Shown: positions 35,625 to 43,630 of the stretch, in pieces
Layout: each line of letters opens with the position of its first letter
How positions within the stretch are numbered: position 1 is the first letter of the stretch
Origin: Glycomyces sp. NRRL B-16210
GTDB taxonomy: Bacteria > Actinomycetota > Actinomycetes > Mycobacteriales > Micromonosporaceae
DNA: 64,000 nucleotides
Assembly (NCBI RefSeq): GCF_000719515.1
Contig: NZ_JOGR01000011.1
Coordinates: 1 to 64,000 of the forward strand
Direction of reading: 5' to 3'
Notes under the pieces: model-generated
The model's database searches: none
The model's input: only the letters and a program-made list of their open reading frames with translations
Told to the model about the DNA's origin: nothing
Translations under genes and position numbers: made by a program

Positions 35625-36794
35625 ATGCGCATCATCGTCATCGGCGGCGGCGTCGCCGGAGCGGCCTCAGCACTGGCATTGCGGCGCATCGGCGCCGAGG
35701 TCGCGGTCTACGAGGCCTACCCGGACCCGGCCGGGGACGTCGGCTCCTTCGTGAGCCTCGCCGCGAACGGCCTGCGCGGCCTGGAGCTCCTGGGGTGCCT
35801 GCCCGCCGTCCAGGAAGCGGGCCTGCGCGTGCCCCGGCTGCGGATGTGGTCGGCGGGCGGCCACCTCCTCGGCGACGTCGCCCGAGGGCGGCGATCGGAG
35901 GACCCGCTGCACTCGGTCACCCTCCTGCGCGGGAGCCTGGTCGAGACCCTGCGCGCCGCGGCCGTCGCGGCCGGAGCCGAACTGCGCCTCGGCGAGCGCA
36001 TGACCGGCGCGACCCCGACCGAGCGGGGAGCGCGCGTCGAGTTCGCGAGCGGACGCACCGACAGCGCCGACCTGGTCGTCGCCGCCGACGGCATCTGGTC
36101 CTCCCTGCGAGGCGCGGTCGACCCGGCCGCGGGCCGACCCGAGTACGCCGGCCTCTACACCGTCTCCGGTGTCTCCCACGGCATCGAGGTCGAGCCGGGG
36201 ACGTTCAACCTCACCTTCGCGCGCCGCGGCGCGTTCTTCCACCTCGCCGCAGAGAACGGCGAAGTGTGGTGGGGCGCCCAGATCGACGAACCGGTCGCGC
36301 CCGAACGCGACGGCGTCGAGGACGCCGCATGGCTGCGCCGCGTCGCCGAGGCCTACCGGCGCGAGGCCGAGCCCTCCCGCGTCATCGCCGCGACCGCGCG
36401 GCTGCACCACCCGGTGCTCATGCACGTCCTCGAACCCGTCCGGACCTGGCACCGGGGGCGCATCGTCCTCACCGGCGACGCCGCGCACCCCGTCGGCGCC
36501 GGCCAGGGCGCCTCGATGGCGATCGAGGACGCGATCGCCCTCGCCGAAGCGCTCCGCACCGCCGCGACTCCCAAAGCGGCACTGGAAACCTATGCCGCGC
36601 AAAGGAACCCGCGCATCGCGAAGGTGCTCGAGACGGCCGAGGACAACCGCGACGCGAAACGCGCCGGACCGGTCGCCCGCCGCGCGAAGGCCGTCATGAT
36701 GCGGCTCTTCATCCCCCTGATGTACGAGAAGGCCTCCGGCTGGCTCTACGACTACCGCCCGGAACTGGGCGCCTCGGACGCGCAGGTCCACTGA
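35625..36794 (+). CDS. FAD-dependent monooxygenase
   Basis: This 389-residue group A flavin monooxygenase (PHBH/salicylate hydroxylase fold) has the N-terminal GGGVAGAASALAL FAD motif, the DLVVAADGIWSSLR (DG) motif and the GDAAHPVGAGQGASMAIEDA (GD) motif. Such enzymes hydroxylate aromatic or polyketide substrates with NAD(P)H and O2, or inactivate tetracyclines and rifamycins. The substrate is unknown here. The ATG at 35625 has GGGAG 7 bases before it. The adjacent TetR and operator suggest induction by its substrate. Confidence 0.88.
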   Translation: MRIIVIGGGVAGAASALALRRIGAEVAVYEAYPDPAGDVGSFVSLAANGLRGLELLGCLPAVQEAGLRVPRLRMWSAGGHLLGDVARGRRSEDPLHSVTLLRGSLVETLRAAAVAAGAELRLGERMTGATPTERGARVEFASGRTDSADLVVAADGIWSSLRGAVDPAAGRPEYAGLYTVSGVSHGIEVEPGTFNLTFARRGAFFHLAAENGEVWWGAQIDEPVAPERDGVEDAAWLRRVAEAYRREAEPSRVIAATARLHHPVLMHVLEPVRTWHRGRIVLTGDAAHPVGAGQGASMAIEDAIALAEALRTAATPKAALETYAAQRNPRIAKVLETAEDNRDAKRAGPVARRAKAVMMRLFIPLMYEKASGWLYDYRPELGASDAQVH

Positions 36795-36852
36795 GGCGAC
36801 CGGGCCCGAAAACCGCGCGACCGCCGCGGGAACCGCTCGGTACCCTTCGGCG

Positions 36853-37872
36853 GTGACCTCCCCCGACCCCTCCCTCGCCGCCGGGACCGCCGCGATCGCC
36901 CGCGCCTACGGGCTCGGGGAGATCCGCTCGACCCGGTACCTCGAATCCGGGGTCCTCAACCGCAACTGGCGCCTCGACACCGCACACGGGCGGTACGCGT
37001 TGAAGGAACTCGACGCGCTCGCCCCCGACGAGGCCCGCCGCAGCCTCGGCCTGCTGCCGGTCCTCGCCGCCGCGGGCGTGCCGGTGGCCGAGGCGGTCCC
37101 GTCCCCCTCCGGCGAAGCGGTCGTCCAGATCGGCGGGCACCACTACTACCTCACCGCCTGGATCGACGGGACCCATCCGAGAGGCGCCGAGATGGACCGC
37201 GACCGGTCCTTCCACCTGGGGACCGTCCTCGGCCGCGTCCACCGCGCGCTCGCCGACCCCGCGACCGGCCTGGCCGTGCCCGCGCGGCCCGAACTCAAGG
37301 TGACGACCTTCGCGGCGGCCCGGGAGCGGATCGGCCACCACCTCGGGCGGATCGCTGTGCGGGAGGAACCCGACGCGTTCGACCGGGCCGTCGAGCCGAT
37401 GCTCCGCGAACGCCCCGAACTCCTCGCCGCGCACGAGCACCGGCGGCCCTCCGAGGACGATTCGCCCGAGCCGTTCGGGTGGATCCACGGCGACTGCCAG
37501 AACTGGAACCTGCTGTGGCGCGGGGACCGGATCGCGGCGGTGATCGATTGGGACCGGTTGCGCGTCAACCCGTACGGCGAGGAGATCGTGCGCGCCGCCA
37601 TGTACCAGTTCGCTCTGCCGGACGGCAGTGTGGACTCCGGCAACGTGGCCGCGCTCGTCGCCGGGTACCGCACCGAGGCCGCGATCGGCCCGCTCGCCTT
37701 GGCGGTCGCCGCCCGGCACCGGTGGCGCCGGCTGCTCACCAGCGTGTGGCACCTGAAGCACCACTACGATCGGGGCGACGGTGCCAGTGACGGGTTGTTC
37801 TTCGCCGACGAGCGCCTGCTGCGCTGGTGGACCGCGCACCTGGACGAGGTCGAGGCCGCCTTCGCGGCCTGA
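36853..37872 (+). CDS. APH-family phosphotransferase
   Basis: The 339-residue kinase-fold protein has an ATP-lysine strand (GRYALKELDA), the Brenner motif HGDCQNWNLLW and the metal-binding AVIDWDRLRVNPY. It resembles the homoserine/choline kinase-like branch of the APH family. The actual substrate cannot be inferred, and antibiotic resistance should not be assumed. GTG start at 36853, 58 bp after the monooxygenase gene, so possibly in the same transcript. Confidence 0.82.
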   Translation: MTSPDPSLAAGTAAIARAYGLGEIRSTRYLESGVLNRNWRLDTAHGRYALKELDALAPDEARRSLGLLPVLAAAGVPVAEAVPSPSGEAVVQIGGHHYYLTAWIDGTHPRGAEMDRDRSFHLGTVLGRVHRALADPATGLAVPARPELKVTTFAAARERIGHHLGRIAVREEPDAFDRAVEPMLRERPELLAAHEHRRPSEDDSPEPFGWIHGDCQNWNLLWRGDRIAAVIDWDRLRVNPYGEEIVRAAMYQFALPDGSVDSGNVAALVAGYRTEAAIGPLALAVAARHRWRRLLTSVWHLKHHYDRGDGASDGLFFADERLLRWWTAHLDEVEAAFAA

Positions 37873-37955
37873 AGGCCTCAGCCCGCCCCGCGACGGGCGG
37901 CGTCCTGGCGGGACACGGGCAGAATGGGAGGCCCCATTCGCCCCGGGAGGCCCGT

Positions 37956-38672
37956 ATGAGCGCACCGACTTCCGCGTCCTCGCCCGCCGTGGCCTGGGCC
38001 CGCGAACGGCCGAAACGGCGCGGCGTCTCCTGGGAGACCCTCGAAGCGCACCTCTTCTGCGCCCACCCGGAAGTGCAACTGCTGCTTCGCATCCGCGGCC
38101 GGGTGCTGCCGCACAAGGGCGTCTGGTTCCGCACCGCCTGGGTCGTGGTGCTCGCCGCCGTCCTGCCCGTGCTCTGGTGGGGCCCTTCGCGCCCGATGCT
38201 CGGCTGGGCGGTCGCGGGCGCAATGCTGCTCGCGGCCGCCGTCTGCGAGCTGATCGGCCTGGCGCGCGCGGCACGCGGCTACGGCACCACCGAGGACGCC
38301 CATTGGAGCGTCGCGGTCATGGTCACCAGCCTGGCGCCGATCGTCGGCGTCGGGGTCCTGGAAAGCCGCATCGGCGCCTTGGACGAACCGTCGGTCCTGT
38401 TCCTGGGTTCCTTGGCGGCGTTCGCGTTCGGCGTCCTCGGGCTGGCCTGCCCGACGCTGACGCCGAGGCGGATGAGCGCCCGGTACTACCGCACGCTCGA
38501 AACGGTTGCCGCCCTGCCCGAAGAGGAGCGGGAGCGGATTCGGCGCGACCTCACGGCGGCCCTCGACGTGCTCCTCGAACGCGGACTGATCCGAACGAGG
38601 GAGCTGAAGTACTCGAAGGCGGCGCCGCTGGGAGGCCTCACCGCCTGCCACCACAACCTCTCGCCGACCTGA
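37956..38672 (+). CDS. Hypothetical polytopic membrane protein
   Basis: The 238-residue protein has a basic N-terminus with HPEVQLLLRIRGRVLPHKG, then four probable transmembrane helices (about residues 65-180), and a soluble C-terminal part rich in charged residues (RYYRTLETVAALPEEERERIRRDL). I do not recognise a family. The ATG at 37956 has GGGAGG upstream; the longer frame from 37827 only repeats the end of the previous gene. Its 3' end overlaps the convergent DUF418 gene by 35 bp. Confidence 0.65.
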   Translation: MSAPTSASSPAVAWARERPKRRGVSWETLEAHLFCAHPEVQLLLRIRGRVLPHKGVWFRTAWVVVLAAVLPVLWWGPSRPMLGWAVAGAMLLAAAVCELIGLARAARGYGTTEDAHWSVAVMVTSLAPIVGVGVLESRIGALDEPSVLFLGSLAAFAFGVLGLACPTLTPRRMSARYYRTLETVAALPEEERERIRRDLTAALDVLLERGLIRTRELKYSKAAPLGGLTACHHNLSPT

Positions 38673-39849
38673 AACACCGGTCTAACCGGAGGACGGCCTT
38701 CTGGAGCGACTCGGCCGGGCCGTTCGCGAAGCGCCGCAACCACAGCCGCGACCCGGCGAGCAGCACCGCGCTGATCGCAAGCCACAGTCCCGCGACGAAC
38801 CACGGGTCGGCGCCGAACCTCGCGGCCAGGCCCAGGCCCCAGCCGTAGCAGACCGCCGAGGCGAGCAGGTTCTGGAGAATGTAGCCGCTCAATGCGGTGC
38901 GGCCCAGGCTCTCCAGTGCGGCGGTGAGCGGGCCGCGGCGGACGCGTTCGACGATGAGGCCGGTGAGCCCGAGGTAGCCGAGCATGACGACCGGCGCGGC
39001 CGCGTACCGCTCCAGGAAGAACAACGCGTCCGGCCCGAACATGAGCGCCAGGTTCAGCGGCAGGCCGATCCCCAAGCCCCACAACAGGAGACGGCTCCGA
39101 ATCCGGGCGCCGTGCTCGTCGCCGCCGAAGGCCCCGGCGCGAAACAGCCTGACGCCCAGCAGGAACAGGAACACCAGCAGCGGGAAGGTCACGATCGGTT
39201 CGATCCGCAGCATCAAGGCGTTGTCGAGGCGGAACTGGACCTGCTCGATCCACGAACCGGAGGCGTAGAGCGCCTCGATCGCGGGGTCGGACTCGTCCCC
39301 GCCGACAGGGCCGAGGAACAGCGCGGCGGTGATCAGTCCCATGAGCGCCAAGTGCAATCCCCCGCTGGCCCACATGACCGCGTGCTGCGCCCGCCGCGAG
39401 CGGGTGAGCAGCCAGGCCACGACGACCGCCGTCACCGCGTAGCCCATGAGCACGTCCCAGGCGAACACGAGCGTGAAGTGGATCGTGCCTTCGGCGAACA
39501 GGAACAGCGCCCGCCAGTGGTAGCGGCCGGGCCAGCGGCGGCCGCGCTTCTCGCTGGAGCGGAACTGGATGGCGAGGCCCACGCCGAACAGGACGGTGAG
39601 CATCGACAGGAACTTGCCGTTGGTGAGCAGCTCGAAGACCGCGCCGATCACGGTGTCGTCGGTGGTCGCGCCCGAACTGCCCAGCAGCGGGCCCGCTTCG
39701 CCCGCAGGGGAGGCGAAGATCCAGATGTTGGTGCCGAGCGTCCCGAGGATGGCGACGCCGCGGAGGACATCGAGCAGCGGCAGTCGCTTCGACGGCGCCG
39801 CCTCGGCGGGCCGGTCGGCGGCGCGCTCTCGCGCGGAGGTGGTGTCCAT
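38638..39849 (-). CDS. DUF418 membrane protein
   Basis: The protein of about 403 residues starts with the family motif LPLLDVLRGVAILGTLGTNIW and ends with the DUF418 segment GRTALSGYILQNLLASAVCYGW. It has about ten transmembrane helices. The DUF418/YeiB group is related to membrane acyltransferases (heparan-alpha-glucosaminide type), but no reaction is established. I use ATG 39849 (MDTTSARE); an ATG at 39897 adds 16 residues without a better ribosome site. Confidence 0.85.
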   Translation of the reverse strand: MDTTSARERAADRPAEAAPSKRLPLLDVLRGVAILGTLGTNIWIFASPAGEAGPLLGSSGATTDDTVIGAVFELLTNGKFLSMLTVLFGVGLAIQFRSSEKRGRRWPGRYHWRALFLFAEGTIHFTLVFAWDVLMGYAVTAVVVAWLLTRSRRAQHAVMWASGGLHLALMGLITAALFLGPVGGDESDPAIEALYASGSWIEQVQFRLDNALMLRIEPIVTFPLLVFLFLLGVRLFRAGAFGGDEHGARIRSRLLLWGLGIGLPLNLALMFGPDALFFLERYAAAPVVMLGYLGLTGLIVERVRRGPLTAALESLGRTALSGYILQNLLASAVCYGWGLGLAARFGADPWFVAGLWLAISAVLLAGSRLWLRRFANGPAESLQKAVLRLDRCFRSARGCGGRR

Positions 39850-40044
39850 GCACCCAGCTTCACCGGCATCGGCCGGGCGAACCTCATGCTGCGGCACGGG
39901 TTTTCGCCTCGATCGGGCGCGACCGTCGGTGGAGCGGGGCGTGCGGCGAAGGTGGCATCCGCTTTGGCCCCGTGCGACTTTGGTGGCAGGCCGAGACAGC
40001 GGGCAGCAGGCGGGCGTGGTGCCCCAGCGCCCGCCCGGTCCGAC

Positions 40045-40800
40045 TCAGGCCGCCGTCGTGTTCTCCTCGATCCGCTTGCGGGGCTGCGCGTTCCGGCGCT
40101 TCGGCCGGCGGTCGAGCCACCACTGGGCGATCATGAGGTTGACGATCCAGCTGAGCCAGATCGAGGCCACGGCGACGTCCTCGATCATGGCGTCGAAGTC
40201 CCCGCCGTAGTAGCCCTCCTCGAACGGCATCAGGATGAGCATCAGGACCACGATCCACACCCGGTTGACCACGATCGACCAGCAGAGGGCGAAGCTGCGG
40301 ATCATCCAGCGGCGGTGGAGCTTGAAGTCCCGCCGCAGGGCCGCGCGGAACCCGAAGAACGTGGTCGCCAGCCACAGCACCGTGAGGAGCACGTTCCCGA
40401 TGCGCCCGGCCGGGTCCTGGACGGCGATCACGCCGACCACCCCGGCGAGCAGGCCCGAGGGCAGCACGCCCGCGAACACGTAGAGCCGCCCGCTGGCCCG
40501 GTGGATCCGCGGGTGGTGCTTGACCAGCCACGGCCACACCTGGAGCGAGCAGGTGATCAGCGCGACCGACCCGAAGAGGATGTGGCCGGTCAAGAGCAGG
40601 AAGTGCAGCTCCGGGTAGCCCTCCTGGAGCGGCAGGAGCGCGTTCCCGGTGTCGAAGCTGAGGTAGGCGGGGAGTCTGAAGAGGACGAACAGGACCGCGA
40701 CCGCCAGGAGCGGGACGATCCACGGGCGGCGGTACCAGGGGCGCCCGGCGGTGCGGGCCGCCGCGGGTTCGATGCGGTCGAGGGTCTCGGGGCGGGTCAC
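40045..40800 (-). CDS. DUF2306 membrane protein
   Basis: The 251-residue protein has about seven transmembrane helices. Conserved DUF2306 segments are FLLLTGHILFGSVALITCSLQ, HRASGRLYVFAGVLPSG and LHRRWMIRSFALCWSIVVNR; the histidines in these may bind haem or metal. Function unknown. GTG start. It is divergent from a TetR gene across a compact double operator (40842-40879), so it is probably the regulated target. Confidence 0.85.
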   Translation of the reverse strand: MTRPETLDRIEPAAARTAGRPWYRRPWIVPLLAVAVLFVLFRLPAYLSFDTGNALLPLQEGYPELHFLLLTGHILFGSVALITCSLQVWPWLVKHHPRIHRASGRLYVFAGVLPSGLLAGVVGVIAVQDPAGRIGNVLLTVLWLATTFFGFRAALRRDFKLHRRWMIRSFALCWSIVVNRVWIVVLMLILMPFEEGYYGGDFDAMIEDVAVASIWLSWIVNLMIAQWWLDRRPKRRNAQPRKRIEENTTAA

Positions 40801-40841
40801 GGCGGTCTCCGATCGCGTTGGGGAACAGCGGCTTCAGATTA

Positions 40842-40879
40842 TGCGTATGAGATACGCTAATTAGCGTATCTCATACGCA
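40842..40879. promoter_or_regulatory. Double TetR operator between DUF2306 and tetR genes
   Basis: A 38-bp perfect palindrome. It is made of two 15-bp dyads, GCGTATGAGATACGC (40843-40857) and GCGTATCTCATACGC (40864-40878), each a plausible TetR dimer site, separated by TAATTA. It is placed to control both divergent genes. Confidence 0.8.
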
Positions 40880-40950
40880 CGATTGGCGGGGGAAGCCGCC
40901 GCGCCGCACGCCGTAACCTGCACACCGAGGCCGGATCGAAAGGAGCGCCC

Positions 40951-41655
40951 ATGAGCGGGGACGCGTACGCACTGCTGTGGGAGGACGGACCGCACACCGG
41001 ACGGACCCGGCGCGGCCCCGGACGCCCCTCCGGACTCAGCCGCGAACGGATCGTCGCCGAAGCCGTCGCCATCGCCGACGCCGAAGGCCTCCAACACGTC
41101 TCTATGAAACGCGTAGCCGAACGACTCGACAGCGGCGCCATGTCCCTCTACCGCCACGTCCCCGGCAAGGACGAACTCGTCGCCCTCATGTACGACGCGA
41201 CCATGACCGAACCGCCGCACCTGCCCGAAAGCGAAGGCTGGCGCGCCGCCATGATCGCCTGGTCCCGGCAGGTGCGCGCCCTCTTCCGCGCCCACCCGTG
41301 GGCGCTGGCCCTCGCCACCCGCAACCACGCGATCGGCCCCGGCGAGGCCGGCTGGCTCGACGCCGCGCTCGGCGTCTTCCTCCGCGAAGGCCTCGCCGCC
41401 GACGTGAGCCTCGCGGCAGTGCTCGCCGTCAACGGCTACATCGGCGGCGCGCTGCGCCCCGAACTCCAGGGCCAGAACGACCCGCAGTGGTTCCGATTCC
41501 TCGAACACGACCTCGCACCCCTCAAGTACCCCAACGCGTTCCGACTGGCCTCCGCAGGCGGGCTCGCCGGGTCGGCGATCCTGCGCGACACCTTCGAGTT
41601 CGGCCTCCAACGGGTCCTCGACGGCCTGGAGCAGTACATCGACGACCAGCGCTGA
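40951..41655 (+). CDS. TetR-family regulator (TetR_C_1 type)
   Basis: The 234-residue regulator has a helix-turn-helix near residues 30-80 (LSRERIVAEAVAIADAEG, then SMKRVAERLDSGAMSLYRHVPGKDEL) and a C-terminal domain like those of the TetR/TetR_C_1 group. The ATG at 40951 follows AAAGGAG. The operator at 40842-40879 lies just upstream, so autoregulation and control of the DUF2306 gene are likely. A hairpin at 41699 separates it from the convergent symporter. Confidence 0.9.
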   Translation: MSGDAYALLWEDGPHTGRTRRGPGRPSGLSRERIVAEAVAIADAEGLQHVSMKRVAERLDSGAMSLYRHVPGKDELVALMYDATMTEPPHLPESEGWRAAMIAWSRQVRALFRAHPWALALATRNHAIGPGEAGWLDAALGVFLREGLAADVSLAAVLAVNGYIGGALRPELQGQNDPQWFRFLEHDLAPLKYPNAFRLASAGGLAGSAILRDTFEFGLQRVLDGLEQYIDDQR

Positions 41656-41698
41656 ACCGCCGATCCGCCTCCCGCCGTTCATGACCGGACGCGAAACA

Positions 41699-41726
41699 GG
41701 GGGCCGACCCTGACCGGCCGGCCCCC
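41699..41726. terminator. Bidirectional terminator
   Basis: GGGGGCCG/CGGCCCCC stem (41699-41706 with 41719-41726), loop 12 bases, followed by CGTCTTT. It lies between the convergent tetR and symporter genes. Confidence 0.75.
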
Positions 41727-41767
41727 CGTCTTTCAGGAGAGAGGAAAGTAACGAACCCCCAAGGGGA

Positions 41768-43126
41768 TCAAGCGGGTTGAAGCGCGGGCTCCCCCTTGCC
41801 CGAAGCGGCCTCGGGCTCCGAGTCGAACGCGGACTCGGCGTCGAACGGCTGCGGCGGCGCGTCATAGGCCTCGCGGTTGAGGATCTTCTCCGACTTCGCC
41901 ACGATCACCGGCACCACCATCTGCCCCGTCACGTTCGCGGCCGTGCGGATCATGTCCATGATCGGGTCGATCGCCAGCAGCAGGCCCACGCCCTCCAGCG
42001 GCAGGCCCAGCGTCGACAGCGTCAAGGTCAGCATCACCGTCGCGCCGGTCAGGCCCGCCGTCGCCGCCGAACCGATCACCGACACGAACGCGATCAGCAG
42101 GTAGTCCTGCACGCCCAGACTCACCCCGTACACCTGCGCCACGAAGATCGCGGCGATCGCCGGGTAGATCGCGGCGCAACCGTCCATCTTGGTCGTCGCC
42201 CCGAACGGCGACGCGAACGACGCGTAGTCGCGCGGCACCCCCAGCCGGTCGGTCACGATCTTCTGCGCCAACGGCAACGTGCCCACCGACGAACGCGACA
42301 CGAACGCGAACTGGATCGCCGGCCACGCCTTGCGGAAGAACTGCACCGGCGACACCTTCGCGACGAAGCGCAGCAGCACCGGGTAGACCACCAGCATCAC
42401 CACGAGCGCGCCCGCGTAGATGTCGATGCTGAAGACCGCCAACGGCTCCAGCAGATCCCAGCCGTACGCGTACACCGACTTCCCGATCAGCGCCGCGGTA
42501 CCGATCGGCGCCAGGCGGATCACCCACCACAGGGCCTTCTGGATCAGCGCCAGCGCCGAGGCGTTGAACCTCAGGAACGGATCGGCCTTCGGGCCGATCT
42601 TCGCCGCCGCCGCGCCGACCACGATCGCGACGAACACGATCTGGAGCACGTTGACGTTCACGAACGCGTCCGCCACGTTCGTCGGGACGATCCCGGTGAG
42701 GAAGTCCGTCCACGAACCGGTCTTCTCCGGCGCGGCGGCCGCGCTCGTGAGGCTCACCCCTTCGCCGGGGTTCGTCGTCAGGCCGATCGCCAGGCCGATC
42801 GCCACGGCGATGAGCGAGGTGATCGCGAACCAGCCGAGGGTCTTGGCGACCAGGCGCCCGGCGTTGGCGAGGCCCTTGAGGTTCGCGATCGAGGCGACGA
42901 TCGCGGTGAACACCAGGAACGGGACGATGAGGAACAGCAGCTGCACGAACAGCGTCCCGACCGTCTCGAGGGTGGTGCCGAGCCAGCCGACCGACCATTG
43001 GCGGGCGGCGAAGCCGAGGACGAGGCCGAGCACGAGGCCGATGAGCAATTGCGCGGCGAACGGGATCTTCTTGAGGCGACGGCGCGGTTCGGCGTCGGTC
43101 GCGGTGGTTTCGGGGGCACTGGTCAT
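41768..43126 (-). CDS. Dicarboxylate/amino acid:cation symporter (DAACS family)
   Basis: The 452-residue transporter has eight transmembrane helices and two re-entrant loops in the GltPh/DctA fold. Signature motifs are SRSSVGTLP (first hairpin loop), FGATTKMDGCAAIYPAIAAIFVAQ and ATAGLTGATVMLTLTLSTLGLP, plus DPIMDMIRTAANVTG for cation and substrate binding. It probably imports glutamate/aspartate or C4-dicarboxylates with Na+ or H+. The start is ATG 43126 with AGAGG upstream; the 9 extra upstream codons lack one. Confidence 0.9.
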   Translation of the reverse strand: MTSAPETTATDAEPRRRLKKIPFAAQLLIGLVLGLVLGFAARQWSVGWLGTTLETVGTLFVQLLFLIVPFLVFTAIVASIANLKGLANAGRLVAKTLGWFAITSLIAVAIGLAIGLTTNPGEGVSLTSAAAAPEKTGSWTDFLTGIVPTNVADAFVNVNVLQIVFVAIVVGAAAAKIGPKADPFLRFNASALALIQKALWWVIRLAPIGTAALIGKSVYAYGWDLLEPLAVFSIDIYAGALVVMLVVYPVLLRFVAKVSPVQFFRKAWPAIQFAFVSRSSVGTLPLAQKIVTDRLGVPRDYASFASPFGATTKMDGCAAIYPAIAAIFVAQVYGVSLGVQDYLLIAFVSVIGSAATAGLTGATVMLTLTLSTLGLPLEGVGLLLAIDPIMDMIRTAANVTGQMVVPVIVAKSEKILNREAYDAPPQPFDAESAFDSEPEAASGKGEPALQPA

Positions 43127-43630
43127 GGTGAACCTCTGCGAAATCGGGTGCACGGCAGCGCGCGGTGGCGCGCGGCCGCGTCGAGAAAGGGAGGTCGCCG
43201 AGTCGGACTCGAACTCGGCGGGGAGGCGATACGTCGGCGAGTCGCCGGTGGGACGATCGGGGCTAACGACAGAGCACGGTCGACACGCGGCAGAAGTCGA
43301 GGTGACGCCTGCGTGTCAGGTACTGGTTCGTGACTGTGTAGCTCATCGCCCGTCAACGGTAATACTTTTCGCATATCCGGCGCAAGTGCCGTGAGCGAAC
43401 GCATACCGTCACCGCTTCCGGCGGTCCTTCCGTATGCAGCGGCCCGGCACGCCCGCCCCGAGACGGGCCGGCTCCCCGCGTCCCTCCAAACCCGACACGC
43501 CTCCGGCCGGGCAGGCAAATGCGCGGTTCCGCCGCCGCGATGCCCCACGATCGAGGTCCTGCCATAGCCGCCGGCCAGGGCCGCTCGGCCACTCGCGCGA
43601 CCCCGGCCGGCACGAGCCGAAGGGACCCCG
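43127..43630. other. Divergent gap between symporter and protease genes
   Basis: These 504 bp should hold both promoters. I could not assign promoter boxes or operators with confidence. AAGGGA at 43619-43624 is the ribosome site of the protease gene. No further gene is supported. Confidence 0.4.

Noticed and set aside
36853..37872. Aminoglycoside resistance gene
   Set aside because: The APH fold is shared by many metabolic kinases, and nothing specific to aminoglycoside binding can be read.
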